Counted from the first letter of the stretch, positions 1 to 5,926 are shown. The stretch: DNA of 9,727 nt from Candidatus Aminicenantota bacterium (GCA_011048485.1 DSDX01000393.1:1-9727), one strand, 5' to 3'. A program made the numbers and translations. The notes: generated by a model not told the origin, from the sequence alone.

Positions 1-305
1 ACGAAAGCCAGCGTCGTTCCCGAGTCCCTCTCGCGGCTTCTGAGAAATCGGGCCAGCTCGCCGGACGTCATCTCCTTGCCGCGCTCGTCGAGGCAGATCA
101 CATACGCCCCGGCGAGATGCCTTTCGAGCCCCTGCGCCTCGAGCTCCTTGATCCGGCCGGCGTGCTTCTCCTCCAGGCCGCGGGCGGCGCGCGTCTCGAC
201 AATCTCGATGTCGGCGAGGGGGCGGATGCGCGACCTGTAGAGATCCTGCACCCCCCGCAACTCGGGATTCTTCGTCTTGCCGGGCCAGAGAAATCTCAGG
301 CGCAT
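1..305 (-). CDS. rlmH: RlmH, 23S rRNA (pseudouridine-1915-N3)-methyltransferase, 3' end missing
   Basis: This is the N-terminal 101 codons of a SPOUT-family methyltransferase. In this family the enzyme uses S-adenosylmethionine to methylate pseudouridine 1915 in helix 69 of 23S rRNA on assembled 70S ribosomes. Seen here: the protein opens MRLRFLWPGKTKNPELRG and reaches the family segment LDERGKEMTSGELARFL at residues 72-88. The frame is still open at the window edge, just before the expected glycine-rich SAM loop. The usual length is about 155 aa, so roughly a third is missing. I chose the ATG at 303-305 because it matches the family N-terminus and lies just downstream of a promoter. The frame stays open back to an ATG at 393-395, which would add 30 residues unlike the family and would sit upstream of the -35 box. 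There is no clear Shine-Dalgarno sequence. The position downstream of rsfS is the common bacterial arrangement. Confidence 0.92.
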   Translation of the reverse strand, partial: MRLRFLWPGKTKNPELRGVQDLYRSRIRPLADIEIVETRAARGLEEKHAGRIKELEAQGLERHLAGAYVICLDERGKEMTSGELARFLRSRERDSGTTLAF

Positions 306-323
306 GGCCGAAAACGCCCATAA

Positions 324-352
324 ACAATAGCGATTCGACCTCGCCTTGTCAA
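324..352 (-). promoter_or_regulatory. Sigma70-type promoter of rlmH
   Basis: Read on the minus strand, TTGACA (347-352) is followed after 17 bp by TATTGT (324-329). The -35 box is perfect and the -10 box matches four of six. Transcription would start near position 317, leaving a leader of about 12 nt before the rlmH ATG. This suggests rlmH can be expressed separately from the rplU-rsfS operon. Confidence 0.65.
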
Positions 353-431
353 TATCTTTCGGTCGATTGTCATCGTAAGCGCGCGACTCCTTCATATCGA
401 GGAGGCCCGGGCCCGAGGAAGGAAAGGATGG

Positions 432-443
432 GGGGCCGGCCCC
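432..443 (-). terminator. Possible weak terminator hairpin after rsfS
   Basis: A perfect GC palindrome, GGGGCCGGCCCC, begins 12 bp beyond the rsfS stop codon and is followed on the minus strand by a pyrimidine-rich stretch (CCATCCTTTCCTT) rather than a true T run. The 306-455 gap otherwise holds only the rlmH promoter. It could slow or end transcription from the operon, but chance is possible in DNA this GC-rich. Confidence 0.25.
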
Positions 444-455
444 GAGACACGCGGG

Positions 456-827
456 TCAAAGATCGAGCCGAGGCGCGTCGCCCCAGAGGTTCTCCAGGGC
501 GTAGTTCTCCCGGGCCACCCGCGAAAAGACGTGGACGACGAACCACCCGTAGTCGAGCAGGATCCATTCGGCCGCCTGGCGGCCTTCGACGCTGAGGGCC
601 CGGAGCCCGGCCGCCTTGAGCGCGACCTCGACGGCCTCGGCCACCGCGGCGTTCTGGCGGGACGAATTCCCGTGGGCGATGACGAAGAAGTCGGTGAACG
701 ACGATATCTCCCTCAGATCGAGGACGCAGAGATCCTCGGCCTTGCGGGCCAGGGCGGCCTCGACGGCGCGCCGTACGGACGCGGGGAGATTCCTCTTGGT
801 GAAGCGTTTTGTCTTTTCTTCGGCCAT
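456..827 (-). CDS. rsfS: RsfS, ribosome silencing factor
   Basis: A 123-aa protein of the RsfS/YbeB/Iojap family. Family members bind ribosomal protein L14 on the free 50S subunit and block joining with 30S, which lowers translation when nutrients are scarce. Visible family signatures are SSFTDFFVIAHGNSSRQ at residues 42-58, EGRQAAEWILLDYGWFVVHVF at about 81-101, and a closing R-x2-Y-x-LE-x-LW-x-DAP segment at 107-119. Length is close to normal; the first 12 or so residues are a basic extension. The start is 5 bp after the nadD stop, so translation is probably coupled; AGGAG sits very close to the ATG, with another GAGG further upstream. The nadD-rsfS order is the widespread bacterial arrangement. 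No key segment is missing. Confidence 0.96.
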   Translation of the reverse strand: MAEEKTKRFTKRNLPASVRRAVEAALARKAEDLCVLDLREISSFTDFFVIAHGNSSRQNAAVAEAVEVALKAAGLRALSVEGRQAAEWILLDYGWFVVHVFSRVARENYALENLWGDAPRLDL

Positions 828-832
828 GGCTC

Positions 833-1489
833 CTATGGACCTCGGTAAAGTCGGCGTTCGCGGATATGGGCGGCGACGGCGCGGGGGACGAGTCCCTCCA
901 GGGACCGGCCCCGCCGGGCCAGCTCCCTCACCTGCGTCGATGAGATGTCGATGGCCCGGATGGGGGCCAGGATGATCCGGAATCGGGGCGGCTTAGGCGT
1001 GCCGAGGTCCCCGGCGTCGGCCAGGGGACCGATTCGACGTTCGAGCCGCCCCCCGAGGACGCCGCGGGCCCGAGCCAGCTCGAAGCCCGGCCGGGCCGTG
1101 ACGATGAAGAAGCACTCCTCGAGGACCTTGTCGTGCTGGTGCCAAGTCCCGATGTCGAGGAAGGCGTCGACGCCGACGATGAAGAAGAGGCGGGCGCCGG
1201 GCGCGAGGGCGCGGACCTTGCGCAGGGTCAGGATGGAGTAAGACTTCTCGCGGGCCTCGACCTCGATCGGCGAGGCCTCGAAGCCGGGCCGGCGCCGGCA
1301 GGCCAGCTCGACCATGCGGAGGCGGTCGGCGGGGGGCGCGGACCCGCCCGAGGCCTTGTGCGGCGGCAGGTACGAGGGGATGAAGAGGACGCGGTCGAGG
1401 CGGGCCCGACGGCGGACCTCGGCGGCGGCCCTCAAGTGCCCGAAGTGGATGGGATCGAAGGTCCCCCCGTAGAGGCCGATCGTCTTCAT
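833..1489 (-). CDS. nadD: NadD, nicotinate-mononucleotide adenylyltransferase
   Basis: A 218-aa cytoplasmic nucleotidyltransferase. The family transfers AMP from ATP to nicotinate mononucleotide, giving deamido-NAD on the way to NAD. Seen: the ATP-binding motif GGTFDPIHFGH at residues 8-18, PPHK at 42-45, the GVDAFLDIGTWH segment at 106-117, and the C-terminal ISSTQVR motif (about 182-188) that also contacts nucleotide. Length is typical. The frame remains open far upstream through obgE in another register, but the family N-terminus fixes the start at the ATG at 1487-1489. Its A is also the last base of the obgE stop (TGATG), so the two are translationally coupled. A GGGGGAGG Shine-Dalgarno sequence lies about 9 nt upstream inside obgE. 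NadD supplies NAD, the cofactor of the Hox enzyme encoded nearby; I infer no direct regulatory link from that. Confidence 0.96.
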   Translation of the reverse strand: MKTIGLYGGTFDPIHFGHLRAAAEVRRRARLDRVLFIPSYLPPHKASGGSAPPADRLRMVELACRRRPGFEASPIEVEAREKSYSILTLRKVRALAPGARLFFIVGVDAFLDIGTWHQHDKVLEECFFIVTARPGFELARARGVLGGRLERRIGPLADAGDLGTPKPPRFRIILAPIRAIDISSTQVRELARRGRSLEGLVPRAVAAHIRERRLYRGP

Positions 1490-2517
1490 CAGGGCTGTCC
1501 TCCCCCGTTGTTCCCGGCCAAGAGGTCCAGCTCCCGGGCCACGGCCTCGACGAGCGGGCCGAGGCCCTCGCGTTTGAGCGCCGAGACCGCGAACACGGGG
1601 ATCTTCCGCCGGGCGGCCATCCGCTTCAGGCGGAGGAGACGCGCCCTGTCGCCGCCGATCAGGTCGGCCTTGTTGGCCGCCAGGATCTGGGGTCTCCTCG
1701 CGACCTCGGGGGAGAAGGCCTCGAGCTCGGCCATGATGACCCGGAAGTCCTCGACCGGGTCCCGCCCCGAATAGGGGGACAGGTCGATGACATGGACCAG
1801 GAGCTTGGTCCGCTCGATGTGCCGGAGGAAACGGACGCCGAGCCCCTGGCCGCGATGGGCCCCCTCGATCAATCCGGGGATATCGGCGACGACGAACGAA
1901 CGGTATCCGCCGACATCGACGACGCCGAGATTGGGCGTCAGGGTCGTGAAGGGGTAGTCCGCGATGGCCGGGCGGGCGGCCGAGATCCGCGAGATGAGCG
2001 TCGATTTCCCGGCGTTGGGGAAGCCGACGAGCCCGACATCGGCGATGAGCTTGAGCTCGAGGAAGAGCGCCTTCTCCTCGCCGGGCCGACCGGGCTGCCA
2101 TTCCCGCGGCGCCTGGTGGGTCGAGGTGGCGTACGACGCGTTGCCCCGGCCGCCCCGGCCGCCTCTGGCCGCGACGACCGTGCGGCCGTGCTCCGTCAGG
2201 TCGGCCAGGATGGCGCCGCCATCCATTTCCCTGATGATCGTCCCGACGGGAACACCCAGGCGGATATCGGCGCCGCGCCGCCCGCGGCGGTTCCCGCCCT
2301 CTCCGGGGGCGCCGTTCTTGGCCTTGATGATGGGATGGAACCGGAAATAGGCGAGGGAACTGATGTTCTCGTCGGCCATGAAGATGATGCTGCCTCCGTC
2401 CCCGCCGTGGCCGCCGTCCGGTCCGCCCTTCGGCACCCGGGCCTCGCGGCGGAAGCTGACGCAACCGTTCCCCCCCCTGCCCGCTTTCAGGGTGACGGTG
2501 ACCTGGTCGATGAACAA
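1489..2517 (-). CDS. obgE: ObgE/CgtA, essential GTPase of 50S ribosome assembly
   Basis: A 342-aa Obg GTPase. The family binds late 50S precursors and couples GTP/ppGpp state to ribosome maturation. The glycine-rich Obg domain fills residues 1-158 (KAGRGGNGCVSFRRE near the start). The G domain follows: G1 GFPNAGKS at 165-172, the TTLTPNLG switch at 191-198, G3 DIPG at 212-215, G4 NKAD at 282-285 and G5 SALK at 312-315. The protein ends soon after the G domain, so it lacks the optional C-terminal extension or OCT domain of some homologues. The start is a TTG at 2515-2517: the product then opens MFIDQVTVTLKAG, exactly where Obg proteins begin, and no ATG or GTG is available nearby. It starts 18 bp after rpmA and shares one base with nadD. 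The Shine-Dalgarno match is weak, so reinitiation after rpmA is likely. Confidence 0.97.
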   Translation of the reverse strand: MFIDQVTVTLKAGRGGNGCVSFRREARVPKGGPDGGHGGDGGSIIFMADENISSLAYFRFHPIIKAKNGAPGEGGNRRGRRGADIRLGVPVGTIIREMDGGAILADLTEHGRTVVAARGGRGGRGNASYATSTHQAPREWQPGRPGEEKALFLELKLIADVGLVGFPNAGKSTLISRISAARPAIADYPFTTLTPNLGVVDVGGYRSFVVADIPGLIEGAHRGQGLGVRFLRHIERTKLLVHVIDLSPYSGRDPVEDFRVIMAELEAFSPEVARRPQILAANKADLIGGDRARLLRLKRMAARRKIPVFAVSALKREGLGPLVEAVARELDLLAGNNGGGQP

Positions 2518-2535
2518 CGGAGGCGCGGCTCTACC

Positions 2536-2790
2536 TCAGGCTGGCAGGACGGAGACGAACTTCCCCTTCCGGCCCTTGTCGGAAAACTGGACGGTCCCCG
2601 TGATCATGGCGAAAAGCGTGTCGTCCTTGGCCCGGCCGACGTTGGATCCCGGCTTGATAGGTGTGCCCCTCTGGCGAATGATGATGGACCCGGCGTTGAC
2701 CTTCTGCCCGCCGTGGCGCTTGACGCCAAGCCTTTTCCCGGCGCTGTCGCGCCCGTTCTTCCCGGCTCCGCCGGATTTCTTATGGGCCAT
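2536..2790 (-). CDS. rpmA: Ribosomal protein L27 (bL27)
   Basis: An 84-aa basic protein of the large ribosomal subunit. Its N-terminal tail reaches the peptidyl-transferase centre and helps place the P-site tRNA. The sequence opens MAHKKSGGAGKNGRDS and continues with the L27 signature GSIIIRQRGTPIKPG at residues 34-48 and GRAKDDTLFA at 52-61. The mature-type N-terminus starts directly after the Met, without the cleaved leader seen in Firmicutes. Length is normal. It begins 3 bp after the rplU stop codon, with an AAGGAG ribosome binding site lying inside the 3' end of rplU, so L21 and L27 are coupled as in most bacteria. Confidence 0.98.
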   Translation of the reverse strand: MAHKKSGGAGKNGRDSAGKRLGVKRHGGQKVNAGSIIIRQRGTPIKPGSNVGRAKDDTLFAMITGTVQFSDKGRKGKFVSVLPA

Positions 2791-2793
2791 GGC

Positions 2794-3318
2794 CTACTCC
2801 TTCTTCTTCGCTTTCTTGGTCTTGGCCGGGGCTTTCTTCTTGTCGGCCTTGGGCTTGGCGGTCTCTTTCTTCTTGGCCGGCTTGGCCGCTTTCTTGACCG
2901 GCTTCACGGCCGGCTTCTTCTCCGCTTTAGGCTTGGGGGCCGGGGCGGGTTTTTCGGCCGGGGCCGTTCTCTCCTCGGCCAGGTCCTCGGCCGTGATCAG
3001 GGACCGGTCCGGCGCGATCCTGGTGATGCGGATCTTGGTCAGCTGCTGCCTGTGCCCCCGGGTCCGGCGGAACTGCTTCCTCCTCTTTTTCTTGAAAACC
3101 AGGACCTTTTCGTCCTTGAAGTTCTCTATGACGAGGCCCAGGACCATGGCCTTGTCGAGGTACGGCGCCCCGACCTGGATGTCCTGGCCGTCCTCAAGGA
3201 GGAGGACGCGATCGAACTGGGCTTTCCGTCCCGGCTCGAGACCGATTCTCTCGATGGCCAGGACGTCCCCGACTTGGACACGGTACTGCTTGCCGCCCGT
3301 CAGGATCACTGCGTGCAT
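2794..3318 (-). CDS. rplU: Ribosomal protein L21 (bL21) with long lysine-rich C-terminal tail
   Basis: A 174-aa protein of the 50S subunit. Residues 1-103 are a standard bL21: it opens MHAVILTGGKQYRV, and the family signature FKKKRRKQFRRTRGHRQQLT lies at 75-94. Residues from about 112 to 174 are an added low-complexity tail made mostly of Lys, Ala, Pro and Glu, ending in KKE. L21 is usually about 100-110 aa, so the tail is a marked extension; similar basic tails occur on ribosomal proteins of some GC-rich phyla, and its role is unknown. I chose the ATG at 3316-3318. An in-frame upstream start at 3369 would add 17 residues foreign to L21 and would overlap the promoter -10 box. The leader is only about 35 nt, with GGGCAGG as a modest ribosome binding site. 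First gene of the operon. Confidence 0.96.
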   Translation of the reverse strand: MHAVILTGGKQYRVQVGDVLAIERIGLEPGRKAQFDRVLLLEDGQDIQVGAPYLDKAMVLGLVIENFKDEKVLVFKKKRRKQFRRTRGHRQQLTKIRITRIAPDRSLITAEDLAEERTAPAEKPAPAPKPKAEKKPAVKPVKKAAKPAKKKETAKPKADKKKAPAKTKKAKKKE

Positions 3319-3322
3319 GGGA

Positions 3323-3379
3323 ACCTGCCCTTCTCTTGGGATAAAAAAGTTGGACGCCAATTCTAGCATCAGGGCAGGT
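3323..3379. repeat. 9-bp inverted repeat across the rplU promoter and leader
   Basis: ACCTGCCCT (3323-3331) and AGGGCAGGT (3371-3379) are perfect inverted copies 39 bp apart. One arm sits next to the rplU start codon and the other lies inside the -35/-10 spacer, upstream of the predicted start site, so it cannot form a hairpin in the mRNA. It could be a paired DNA operator or coincidence. Confidence 0.35.
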
Positions 3380-3388
3380 GGAAGTCAA
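3360..3388 (-). promoter_or_regulatory. Strong sigma70-type promoter of the rplU-rpmA-obgE-nadD-rsfS operon
   Basis: On the minus strand TTGACT (3383-3388) and TAGAAT (3360-3365) are separated by 17 bp, each matching five of six consensus bases. The start would be near 3353, giving a leader of about 35 nt, too short for a structured L21 autoregulatory leader. The site overlaps one arm of a 9-bp inverted repeat, listed separately. Confidence 0.82.
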
Positions 3389-3446
3389 ATTGGATCGGGG
3401 GGGCGGGGAGGCCATCAAGGCCTGGCCACGCCGACCGGCCTTCGCC

Positions 3447-3475
3447 TTGACAGCGCCTGCGCCTTTCCCTACGCT
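3447..3475 (+). promoter_or_regulatory. Sigma70-type promoter of tRNA-Val
   Basis: TTGACA (3447-3452), a 17-bp spacer and TACGCT (3470-3475). The -35 box is perfect and the -10 box keeps the key TA...T bases. The start near 3482 would be about 7 nt ahead of the mature tRNA. This promoter is divergent from the rplU promoter; about 58 bp separate the two -35 boxes, including a G-rich run and a small AGGCC-N5-GGCCT inverted repeat (3409-3423). Confidence 0.7.
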
Positions 3476-3488
3476 TGGAGCCTGGGTT

Positions 3489-3560
3489 GGGCGGTTAGCT
3501 CAGCGGTAGAGCGCCGGTTTTACAAGCCGGATGTCGCAGGTTCGACCCCTGCACCGCCCA
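3489..3560 (+). tRNA. tRNA-Val, anticodon TAC
   Basis: The full cloverleaf can be folded by eye. The 7-bp acceptor stem pairs GGGCGGT (3489-3495) with ACCGCCC, the D stem pairs GCTC with GAGC, and the anticodon stem pairs CCGGT with GCCGG around loop TTTACAA (anticodon TAC at 3521-3523). The T arm is GCAGG-TTCGACC-CCTGC and the discriminator base is A at 3560. The anticodon reads GTA and, if modified, other valine codons. CCA is not encoded and must be added. The gene is transcribed away from rplU towards the 111-bp repeats. Confidence 0.96.
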
Positions 3561-3588
3561 TCGCGAAGCGAGCGCAGCGAGCGGAGGG

Positions 3589-3627
3589 GCAGAAGTCCAG
3601 CGGAGCGACTCGGAGCTGGACTTCTGC
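3589..3627. repeat. Hairpin of repeat unit 1 (13-bp perfect stem)
   Basis: GCAGAAGTCCAGC (3589-3601) pairs perfectly with GCTGGACTTCTGC (3615-3627) around a 13-nt loop that starts GGAGC and ends CGGA. No T run follows on either strand, so it is not a standard intrinsic terminator, although it could protect or end the tRNA-Val transcript, whose mature end is 28 nt upstream. Confidence 0.85.
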
Positions 3628-3698
3628 GAAATATCTTGGTCAAGACATCCCCCTCACGGCCCTGTTGTTAAAGCTTCTTCGAGCGAAGCGAGCGGAGG

Positions 3699-3738
3699 GC
3701 AGAAATCCGCCGGAGCATACACGGAGGCGGATTTCTGC
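3699..3738. repeat. Hairpin of repeat unit 2 (13-bp perfect stem, compensated changes)
   Basis: GCAGAAATCCGCC (3699-3711) pairs perfectly with GGCGGATTTCTGC (3726-3738) around a 14-nt loop, again GGAGC...CGGA. Compared with unit 1, stem pairs 7, 11 and 12 changed G-C to A-T, A-T to G-C and G-C to C-G, so all three differences keep pairing. No T run follows on either strand. Confidence 0.85.
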
Positions 3739-3814
3739 GAAATATCTTGGTCAAGACATCCGTCTCGAGTCCCTGTTGTCAAAGTTTCTTCGAGCGCAGC
3801 GAGCGGAGGGCCCC

Positions 3815-5926
3815 CTACTTGAACGATCTCAGGATCGCCTCGATCTCCCGGCGCTCGTCCTGGGTGATGTTGCGGCCCCGAGCGGCAAGATACCTGTCGC
3901 AGTATTGGAGGACCTTGGCCTGGTCCCCCTTCTCCAGGAAGACATTGATCAGATTGTAGAGCGGCAGGGCGAAGCTCGGGTCGAGATCGGCCGCCTTCTC
4001 CCATTTGGCGATGGCCTCGTCCGTCCGGCCCAGGACCCGCAGAGCGCCGGCCAGGCCGTTGTAGGCGGAGGCCATGGACGGATCCGAGGCGATGGCCTGT
4101 TCGAACAGGGGAACGGCCTCCCGGGCCGGATCCGGGTCCTTTGTCCTCAGGGCCAGCGTGACGTAGAAAAGCCCGACATTCTCGTTGAGGACCGGATCCT
4201 CCGGCGTCAGCGCCAGGGCCCGCCCGAAATGCTCGCGGGCCTTTCCCGCGTCGCCCAAGTTCCCGTAAGCCACGCCCAGGGAGTTCCAGACCCTCGGGTC
4301 CTGATCGAAGAGAGCGAGCGAACTCTCGAGGATCTCGATGCCTCTTTCCGGCCTCCCGTTCATGACCAGCGCGGTCCCGTAGCCGGAGAGGAAGACGAAA
4401 TTGCGTGTGTTGGCGGCCAAACCCCGTTCATAGACCTCGAGGGCGTCGTCGACCAGGCCCTGCGAGCGGTAGATCTCGTATAGCTTCTCGTAGGCCTCGT
4501 TGAAGTCCTCTCTCTCCTCGATGAGGTCGTCGAGGAGCTTGACGCTCTCGGCGAGCCGCCCCTCCTTTCTTCGCCCGGCGGCCCGATCGAGCCTCTGCAC
4601 GAGCGGAAGAAGGGTCTTGAGGTCGTCCTCAGGGCCGTAGGATGACTTGAGCTGGGCCGTTCGCGCGGCGGTATAACCGAGGCTGCGCAGCCTTTCCAAG
4701 GTTCCCGTGTCCGGGGTCGACCGCCCGGCCGCGGCCGCCAGGGGAGAGGCGCCCGCCTCCATGACCTCCCGGAGCCGTTTCCGGAAGGCCCCGAGCTCCG
4801 CCGAGCCGGCCAGGTTCGTCGTCTCGTTGAAGTCGCGCTCGAGGTCGTAGAGCTCGGGGATGGGCGAATCGATGAACTTCAGGCCGTTCTCGATGAGACC
4901 GCGGAGGGGCGCCCAGCCCCGGTTCAGGTGGGACTCCAAGGACTCGAAGTAGATCGGTCCGGCCGGACGCCCTTGGCCCCGCAGGAGCGGCAGAAGGGAC
5001 GCGCCGTGGAGGGAGGCGGGTTTCTCCAGGCCGGCGAGGTCGCAGACCGTCGGGAAAATGTCGACATGGCTGACGGGATCCTTGACCCGCGAGGCCTTGA
5101 TCCCCGGCCCGTCGATGATCAACGGCACCCAGGTGGTCGCGTTATAGGCGAAATATCCGTGGCGCTCCTCGCCGTGCTGGCCCAGGGACTCGCCGTGGTC
5201 GCCCGTCAGGACGACGATCGTTTCGTCCAGCCGCCGCCCGGCTTCGAGATGGTCGAACAGCGGACCCAGCTGGGCGTCCGTATAGGCCACCTCACCCGAA
5301 TAAAGGTCGCCCCCGTATTCGCTCAGGTAGGGCTCCGGCGGAAGGTAGGGATCGTGCGGGTCCCAGAGATGGATCCAGCAGAACCACGGCCCCGTCCGGC
5401 CCCGGAGCCACGCGAGGGCCAGCGAAACGGTCTCCCGGGCCCGCCGTTCCGGGACGAGCTCGCCGGGAGGCGGCTTGGCCGGATAGCGGTCGTCGTAGAC
5501 CTCGAAGCCCTGGTCCAGGCCGAAGCGGGAATCCACGGGAAAGGCGCTGACGAAGGCCCCCGTGGCGTAGCCCCGGGCCTTGAAGAGCTCGGCCAAAGTG
5601 GTGAATTCGGGGGCCACGACGGACCGGCTGTTCTCGGAGACGCCGTGGGCCAGCGCCGTCAGGCCGAGGAAGATGTTCGCGTGCGAGGGCAGCGTCTCGG
5701 GATTGTGGGCGAAGGCCCGTTCAAACAGGGCGCCCTTGGCGGCCAGGCGGTCGATCCGGGGGGTCCGGAGGTACTCCTCGCTGTAGCAGCTCAGACGGTC
5801 GGGCCGCAGGGTGTCGATGGTCACGACGAGGACGTTGAGGTCCGAGGCGGGGGCGCCGCCCCCGCAGGCCACGGCCGCGAAGGACAAGGCGAGGGCCGAG
5901 ACCGCGGGCCAGGGAGATCTCTTCAT
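3815..5926 (-). CDS. Sulfatase-fold (alkaline phosphatase superfamily) lipoprotein with C-terminal TPR repeats
   Basis: A 703-aa predicted envelope lipoprotein. Residues 1-21 form a lipoprotein signal peptide ending in lipobox AVAC (Cys21). Residues 31 to about 390 are a sulfatase-type hydrolase domain: IDTLRPDR with metal ligand D38, TLPSH at 78-82 in the nucleophile position, HLWDPHDPY at 187-195, and DHGESLGQH at 243-251 with H256 close by. The usual C/S-x-P-x-R formylglycine motif reads T-L-P-S-H, so a formylglycine sulfatase is unlikely; a threonine nucleophile, as in phosphoglycerol transferases of the same superfamily, is possible. Residues about 440-680 are tetratricopeptide repeats (e.g. 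WNSLGVAYGNLGDAGKAREHFGRALALTP), a protein-contact module. I chose the ATG at 5924-5926 because it starts the signal peptide and follows GGGAG; the frame extends to 5995, but across the promoter. Substrate unknown. Confidence 0.88.
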   Translation of the reverse strand: MKRSPWPAVSALALSFAAVACGGGAPASDLNVLVVTIDTLRPDRLSCYSEEYLRTPRIDRLAAKGALFERAFAHNPETLPSHANIFLGLTALAHGVSENSRSVVAPEFTTLAELFKARGYATGAFVSAFPVDSRFGLDQGFEVYDDRYPAKPPPGELVPERRARETVSLALAWLRGRTGPWFCWIHLWDPHDPYLPPEPYLSEYGGDLYSGEVAYTDAQLGPLFDHLEAGRRLDETIVVLTGDHGESLGQHGEERHGYFAYNATTWVPLIIDGPGIKASRVKDPVSHVDIFPTVCDLAGLEKPASLHGASLLPLLRGQGRPAGPIYFESLESHLNRGWAPLRGLIENGLKFIDSPIPELYDLERDFNETTNLAGSAELGAFRKRLREVMEAGASPLAAAAGRSTPDTGTLERLRSLGYTAARTAQLKSSYGPEDDLKTLLPLVQRLDRAAGRRKEGRLAESVKLLDDLIEEREDFNEAYEKLYEIYRSQGLVDDALEVYERGLAANTRNFVFLSGYGTALVMNGRPERGIEILESSLALFDQDPRVWNSLGVAYGNLGDAGKAREHFGRALALTPEDPVLNENVGLFYVTLALRTKDPDPAREAVPLFEQAIASDPSMASAYNGLAGALRVLGRTDEAIAKWEKAADLDPSFALPLYNLINVFLEKGDQAKVLQYCDRYLAARGRNITQDERREIEAILRSFK

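Larger units (their letters stand above)
3569..3810. repeat. 111-bp tandem repeat, two full units plus a 20-bp third start
   Basis: Three copies of the 20-mer CGAGCGMAGCGAGCGGAGGG (M is A or C) start at 3569, 3680 and 3791, exactly 111 bp apart. Between them the two full units share the same plan: the GC-rich 20-mer, a 13-bp hairpin, an identical 29-nt stretch (3622-3650 and 3733-3761, containing ATATCTTGGTCAAGACATCC), a short diverged patch, then CCCTGTTGT-AAAG-TTCTT with two substitutions. The third copy stops 4 bp from the sulfatase-like stop codon. Inside the identical block, TCTTG-GT-CAAGA is a further small palindrome. No open frame of note is carried. The array fills the 254 bp between tRNA-Val and the convergent gene. 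It may be a REP-like or other multicopy intergenic element; its origin is not recognised. Confidence 0.85.

Noticed and set aside
3319..3353. L21-type autoregulatory mRNA leader
   Set aside because: The predicted leader is only about 35 nt and shows no stable structure.
1792..3366. 524-codon plus-strand open frame opposite obgE-rpmA-rplU
   Set aside because: It is antisense to three certain genes and has low-complexity composition.
3397..3411. G-quadruplex in the G-rich run upstream of tRNA-Val
   Set aside because: Only three tracts of three or more G plus a GG are present, short of the usual four-tract rule.
3589..3738. Classical intrinsic terminators
   Set aside because: Stems are strong, but no T run follows on either strand.
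3569..3810. CRISPR array
   Set aside because: The units are 111 bp with only 2.2 copies, the 'spacers' are themselves repeated, and no cas gene is present.
3654..4004. 116-codon minus-strand frame across the repeats and the sulfatase-like 3' end
   Set aside because: Most of it is a shifted frame of the TPR region and the rest is translated repeat; no start signal or domain.
2363..4483. 706-codon plus-strand open frame running across rpmA, rplU, tRNA-Val and the repeats
   Set aside because: It crosses a tRNA gene and is antisense to ribosomal protein genes; it is a product of high GC content and absence of chance stops.
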